Source: Williamsia sp. DF01-3
Lineage (GTDB): Bacteria; Actinomycetota; Actinomycetes; Mycobacteriales; Mycobacteriaceae
NCBI RefSeq assembly: GCF_023051145.1
Contig: NZ_JALKFS010000005.1
Location: forward strand, 3,923,733-3,987,732
Reading direction: 5' to 3'
Length of the DNA stretch: 64,000 nucleotides
Shown here: positions 61,052 to 64,000 of the stretch, piece by piece
How positions within the stretch are numbered: the stretch's first letter is position 1
Layout: each line of letters opens with the position of its first letter
Notes under the pieces: generated by a model
Told to the model about the DNA's origin: nothing
The model's database searches: none
What the model saw: only the letters and a program-made list of their open reading frames with translations
Position numbers and translations under genes: made by a program

Positions 61052-61743
61052 CCACGCGCAAAATGGGTCGGGGGTTTCCCGGTGACCGCCCGGACCTCGC
61101 GGAACATGTGCGCGTAGTCGGCGTATCCGGTCGAGTGGGCCACCTCTGTGAGCGGGGCCCCGGCCCGTAGACCATCCAGCGCCGAATCCACCCGGAGGAT
61201 CCGGGCGAGCGTCTTGGCGCCGTACCCGTAGTGGTGCCGTGACCATCGCTGGAGCTGACGAGGGCTCACGCTCACCTCGTCGGCGACCCGGCTCACCGGT
61301 TGACCATCCGCCAACAGTGCCGTCGCCGGACGGAGCCATCGCGGGGGCGGCCTCCGGGCGAGGCGGTCGGCGGCGCATCTCTGTAGTACTGCTGCAGGAT
61401 CCGCGGCGCACGCCAACTGTTCGGTGAGCAGACGTGCCGCCCGGGCCGACAACACATCGGCGAGCGCGACCCTGCTGTTGAGCAGTTCGTCTGCAGCACA
61501 ATCGAAGACGACGGGGGCCATGCCCGGCTCGAATCGCACAGCGGTCATATCTGCCGTGCGCGATCCCTCCACGACGACGGGCCGGGTGTCCGGTCCGGCG
61601 ATCATCAGATCTGTTCCCGTCCATATCAGGTCCATGCACCCATCCGGCAATATCTCGGTGGGACCTGCCGGGCCGCTGCGCCACCAGATCGTCGCGGGCA
61701 CCAGCGACGAGCGACGTTCGTGGTAGGTGACGGATTCGGACAC
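61033..61743 (-). CDS. AraC family transcriptional regulator
   Basis: A 236-aa regulator with a cupin-like sensing N-terminus (LVPATIWWRSGPAGPTEILPDG) and a C-terminal AraC HTH region (SRVADEVSVSPRQLQRWSRHHYG, EVAHSTGYADYAHMFREVRAVTG). The GTG at 61743 has GACAAT 7 nt upstream. It is divergent from dapD by 47 nt. The target may be the VOC gene. Confidence 0.88.
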   Translation of the reverse strand: MSESVTYHERRSSLVPATIWWRSGPAGPTEILPDGCMDLIWTGTDLMIAGPDTRPVVVEGSRTADMTAVRFEPGMAPVVFDCAADELLNSRVALADVLSARAARLLTEQLACAADPAAVLQRCAADRLARRPPPRWLRPATALLADGQPVSRVADEVSVSPRQLQRWSRHHYGYGAKTLARILRVDSALDGLRAGAPLTEVAHSTGYADYAHMFREVRAVTGKPPTHFARGQVEGA

Positions 61744-61790
61744 ACTCTGGATTGTCCTGCGTGAAGTTGCTCCGCGTAAACTCATGACCC

Positions 61791-62741
61791 GTGACCAACG
61801 CATCTGGAGCCTCAGCCATCGGCATCGCCACCATCACCGATGACGGGGCGGTCCTCGACACCTGGTATCCCTCGCCCGAACTCACCGAGGTGACCGAATC
61901 CGGTACAGATCTCCTCGAAGGCGACGACGTACCCGCCCACCTCAGCTCTCTCGTGGGCAGTGACACCGACCGCGGTGTGCGCACCGTGGCGGTCCGCACC
62001 TCGATCGTGCTGGCCGATCCACCTTCCGACGCGCACGACGCATACCTGCGACTGCATCTGCTCTCGCATCGACTCGTCGTTCCCCGGGGCGCAAACATGG
62101 ACGGGATCTTCGGGAAGCTGTCGAATGTGGTGTGGACCAACTTCGGCCCGTGTGCCGTCGAGGGCTTCGAGCTGACCCGCGCCAAGCTCCGGGGCCGCGG
62201 AGACGTCACGGTGTATGGCATCGACAAGTTCCCCAGGATGGTCGATTACGTTGTGCCGAGCGGAGTCCGGATCGCAGACGCCGGCCGCGTACGGCTCGGT
62301 GCGCATCTTGCCGAGGGAACAACGGTGATGCACGAGGGTTTCGTGAACTACAACGCCGGAACACTCGGACAGTCGATGATCGAGGGCCGGATCTCTGCCG
62401 GGGTCATCGTCGGCGACGGGTCGGACGTCGGCGGTGGCGCGTCGACGATGGGCACCCTGTCCGGCGGCGGCAAAGAGATCATCTCACTCGGCGAGCGTTG
62501 CCTGCTGGGGGCGAACTCCGGGTGCGGTATCGCGCTCGGGGACGACTGCGTGATCGAAGCGGGCCTCTACGTGACCGCGGGCACCAAGGTCACCGGACCT
62601 GACGGCACCGTGGTCAAGGCGCGGGAGTTGTCGGGCAAGAGCAACATCTTGTTCCGTCGCAACAGCACCACCGGCGCCGTGGAGGTGGCCCCATGGAAGG
62701 GCGATGGAATCGAACTGAACGCGGCACTCCACGCGAACTGA
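61791..62741 (+). CDS. dapD: Tetrahydrodipicolinate N-succinyltransferase DapD
   Basis: A 316-aa left-handed beta-helix enzyme of the succinylase route to diaminopimelate. [21 protein letters not shown], the [14 protein letters not shown] and [12 protein letters not shown]-like stretches are the actinobacterial DapD type. GTG start, leaderless with TAAACT upstream. dapE is on the opposite side, and dapE-VOC-AraC-dapD sit together. Confidence 0.94.
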   Translation: MTNASGASAIGIATITDDGAVLDTWYPSPELTEVTESGTDLLEGDDVPAHLSSLVGSDTDRGVRTVAVRTSIVLADPPSDAHDAYLRLHLLSHRLVVPRGANMDGIFGKLSNVVWTNFGPCAVEGFELTRAKLRGRGDVTVYGIDKFPRMVDYVVPSGVRIADAGRVRLGAHLAEGTTVMHEGFVNYNAGTLGQSMIEGRISAGVIVGDGSDVGGGASTMGTLSGGGKEIISLGERCLLGANSGCGIALGDDCVIEAGLYVTAGTKVTGPDGTVVKARELSGKSNILFRRNSTTGAVEVAPWKGDGIELNAALHAN

Positions 62742-62770
62742 CGCTCGAGGAGGTGCGGCGGAGTCGACGG

Positions 62771-63130
62771 TCAGTCGCCTCCGCCACCACCACACCCCGA
62801 GCCACAGGAGCTCCCGGAACTACAAGAACTCCCCGAACTGCACGATCCTGAACTGCTGCACGAGCTGCTCGAGCTGCAGTTGTGTTGGTGGCCCGATCCG
62901 CAGCTGTTGCTGTGCCAAGGTCCCGACGAATCGTTCCAGCTGGTGTTCCCGTGGTTCGTCGACCCATTCCCACCGCCGCCGAGATTGTTGTACGGCGAGC
63001 CGTACCAGGGTCCCCGGCCCGGAGCCCGATACCGATCGGCCGATCTGGACGAGCGGGAACCGACCACGGCGATGAGGGCGATCAACGCCCCGCCGGCCAA
63101 ACACGCACCGATCACGATCAGAATTGTCAT
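62771..63130 (-). CDS. Small membrane-anchored Ser/Gly/Cys-rich protein (candidate MNIO substrate)
   Basis: A 119-aa protein: a single N-terminal membrane helix (about 3-25), a short basic stretch, then a Gly/Asn/His-rich region and a tail of Ser/Gly with seven cysteines spaced every 3-7 residues (NSCGSGHQHNC, then CSSSGSC- and CSSGSSC-type repeats, GSGCGGGGGD). It is the last gene of the minus-strand cassette. Because it follows an iron oxidase-like gene and its partner, I infer that the Cys tail is modified after translation. No domain is recognised. Confidence 0.75.
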   Translation of the reverse strand: MTILIVIGACLAGGALIALIAVVGSRSSRSADRYRAPGRGPWYGSPYNNLGGGGNGSTNHGNTSWNDSSGPWHSNSCGSGHQHNCSSSSSCSSSGSCSSGSSCSSGSSCGSGCGGGGGD

Positions 63131-63142
63131 CGCCTCGCCTCT

Positions 63143-63394
63143 CTAACCGCTGCTCCCGCAGCCACCGCCACCACTCGACGAGCCACCGCCGCCGCCACAA
63201 CTGCTTCCACACGAACCACCGCCGAACCCGCCATCGCCGTGACCTCCCCCGTCGGAACCGCCGATCCACCCGCCGCCGTCGCCGGACCAGCCTCCACGAC
63301 GCCTGCGGCGGCGCCCCGGCTGCATCGATCGGGTCAGCAAGACGAACAGCAGAGCCGGTATCCCCACCGCCAGAGCTATGAACAGTGCGTTCAT
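63143..63394 (-). CDS. Small membrane-anchored Gly/Cys-rich protein (candidate MNIO substrate)
   Basis: An 83-aa protein with one N-terminal membrane helix (about 3-21), an Arg-rich stretch and a Gly/Ser/Cys tail (GGGSCGSSCGGGG, GGGGCGSSG; three Cys). The ATG has GGAGGGG upstream and overlaps the SCO6045-like stop by 4 nt (ATGA). It lies 12 nt before the next small Cys-rich gene. Together they look like two paralogous substrates. Confidence 0.78.
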   Translation of the reverse strand: MNALFIALAVGIPALLFVLLTRSMQPGRRRRRRGGWSGDGGGWIGGSDGGGHGDGGFGGGSCGSSCGGGGGSSSGGGGCGSSG

Positions 63395-63864
63395 GACAAC
63401 CCCTCCTCGTCGACAACTCTTGGACGCGACCCTGACAGATGCCATGTCGCCGAACCCATTCCGATCACCAGTTCTCGACGTCCGCGGTAGCGCACCCAAG
63501 CGATCCGCCGGACACCGGCGTACACCTTTTCGACCGCGAGCCAATCTGATTCCTCCGGGTCTAGATCGTCGCGACGCTCGAGCCACAACGTGAAAGCGGC
63601 CACGTCATCATGCGCGCACCCACGAAGCGGGTTCTCTCTACCGAACTGACCGAACCGCGAACGCCAGCGCGGGAGAGCTTCGAGTTGCGGGCCGGCACGC
63701 AGCGCTGCCGACGCTCGCTTCCCGACCAGGATGTCGCTCGTCAGCAGCGATCCGACGCGGTCGAAGCCGGCGGGGACCCGGCCTGCCAACAGGTCACCCA
63801 CCACCTCGCGTTGCCGGGCGGCGAGCGCCGCGCGTTCTCGGTCAAGCGCAGTGGTCGACTTCAC
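63391..63864 (-). CDS. SCO6045-like partner protein of DUF692
   Basis: A 157-aa protein resembling the SCO6045-like domain often fused to or next to DUF692 proteins. LAARQREVVGDLLAGRVPAGFD, VGKRASAALRAGPQLEALP and the C-terminal IAWVRYRGRRELVIGMG are the family pattern. I take the GTG at 63864 as start (AGGAAGG 8 nt upstream); it overlaps the MNIO end by 23 nt. Such partners recognise the peptide substrate in characterised MNIO systems. Confidence 0.72.
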   Translation of the reverse strand: MKSTTALDRERAALAARQREVVGDLLAGRVPAGFDRVGSLLTSDILVGKRASAALRAGPQLEALPRWRSRFGQFGRENPLRGCAHDDVAAFTLWLERRDDLDPEESDWLAVEKVYAGVRRIAWVRYRGRRELVIGMGSATWHLSGSRPRVVDEEGLS

Positions 63865-64000
63865 GGACCCGGCCTTCCTCGATCGCGGCGTCGATCGCGC
63901 GCAAACCCGGCAAGACCGTCTCGGGCCTGATGTCCGTGTCACGTTCGAGCATGATCCCGGGAACCCGAACCCGCGCCCGGTGGCATCCCGCCACGAACTG
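63842..64000 (-). CDS. DUF692/MNIO family protein, C-terminal end (partial)
   Basis: 52 C-terminal residues, from the window edge to the TGA at 63842. GIMLERDTDIRPE is typical of the DUF692 C-terminus (xxLERDxxf). DUF692 proteins are multinuclear non-haem iron oxidases that modify Cys, Asn or C-terminal residues of ribosomal peptides. The 5' part with the metal ligands is outside the window. Confidence 0.65.
   Translation of the reverse strand, partial: QFVAGCHRARVRVPGIMLERDTDIRPETVLPGLRAIDAAIEEGRVREVDHCA

Overview
The window is high-GC DNA with dense operons, many 1-4 nt start/stop overlaps, frequent GTG starts and leaderless-looking promoters. Gene content and order point to a mycolic-acid-bearing actinobacterium of the order Mycobacteriales, outside Mycobacterium itself; Gordonia or Williamsia is my best guess, from gene content only. 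From memory of Mycobacterium tuberculosis gene order, most of the window is three syntenic blocks brought together. There are no rRNA, tRNA, IS, phage or CRISPR features that I can see.

Region 1 (1-1647): the end of a FecCD-type permease gene under a cobalamin riboswitch, and a YjbR-like protein. Region 2 (1879-35397) matches Rv3015c/Rv3024c-Rv3055: MetE-like protein, mnmA, iscS, a PlsC-like/OlsB-like acyltransferase pair, etfBA, the methylglucose lipopolysaccharide (MGLP) type cluster (methyltransferase, GH57, GT4, acyltransferase, PQQ lipoprotein, THUMP-like methyltransferase), a secreted HNH lipoprotein, methyltransferase-echA, a stand-alone LigD-type polymerase domain, Nudix/ABC/cupin/Pth-like/serB, two tandem almost identical ctaD genes, fecB, a dead carbonic anhydrase, nrdHIEF, an FMN reductase and a TetR regulator.

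Region 3 (35440-38772): divergent type VII secretion genes eccB and eccE with a 36-nt tandem repeat between them and no other ESX component in view. Region 4 (38791-48551) matches Rv3255c-Rv3262: manA, TobH-like, manB, a PAP2 membrane enzyme, DUF3499, a metallopeptidase-like protein, whiB2, fbiA, fbiB (coenzyme F420) and a Nudix gene. Region 5 (48548-62741) is an inverted Rv1213-Rv1201c block: glgC, glgM, rlmA-like, DUF3117, a DivIVA-like protein, an inserted SDR/acetoacetate-decarboxylase-like pair under a KstR-like palindrome, gpgS, folP2, fadD6, two LOG genes, dapE, a VOC protein, an AraC regulator and dapD.

Region 6 (62771-64000): the C-terminus of a DUF692/MNIO (multinuclear iron oxidase) protein, a SCO6045-like partner and two small membrane-anchored Gly/Ser/Cys-rich proteins, all in one tight operon. 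This looks like a peptide-modifying (RiPP-type) cassette and is the most novel item.

Functional themes: envelope polysaccharides and glycans (gpgS, glgC/glgM, GH57, GT4, manA/manB), respiration (ctaD, etfBA), dNTP synthesis (nrd), thio-modification of tRNA (iscS, mnmA), F420, and diaminopimelate/lysine (dapD, dapE). Four conserved genes (GH57, manA, glgC, rlmA-like) each lack one base; three of these fall in short G/C runs, so they look like sequencing errors rather than true gene loss.
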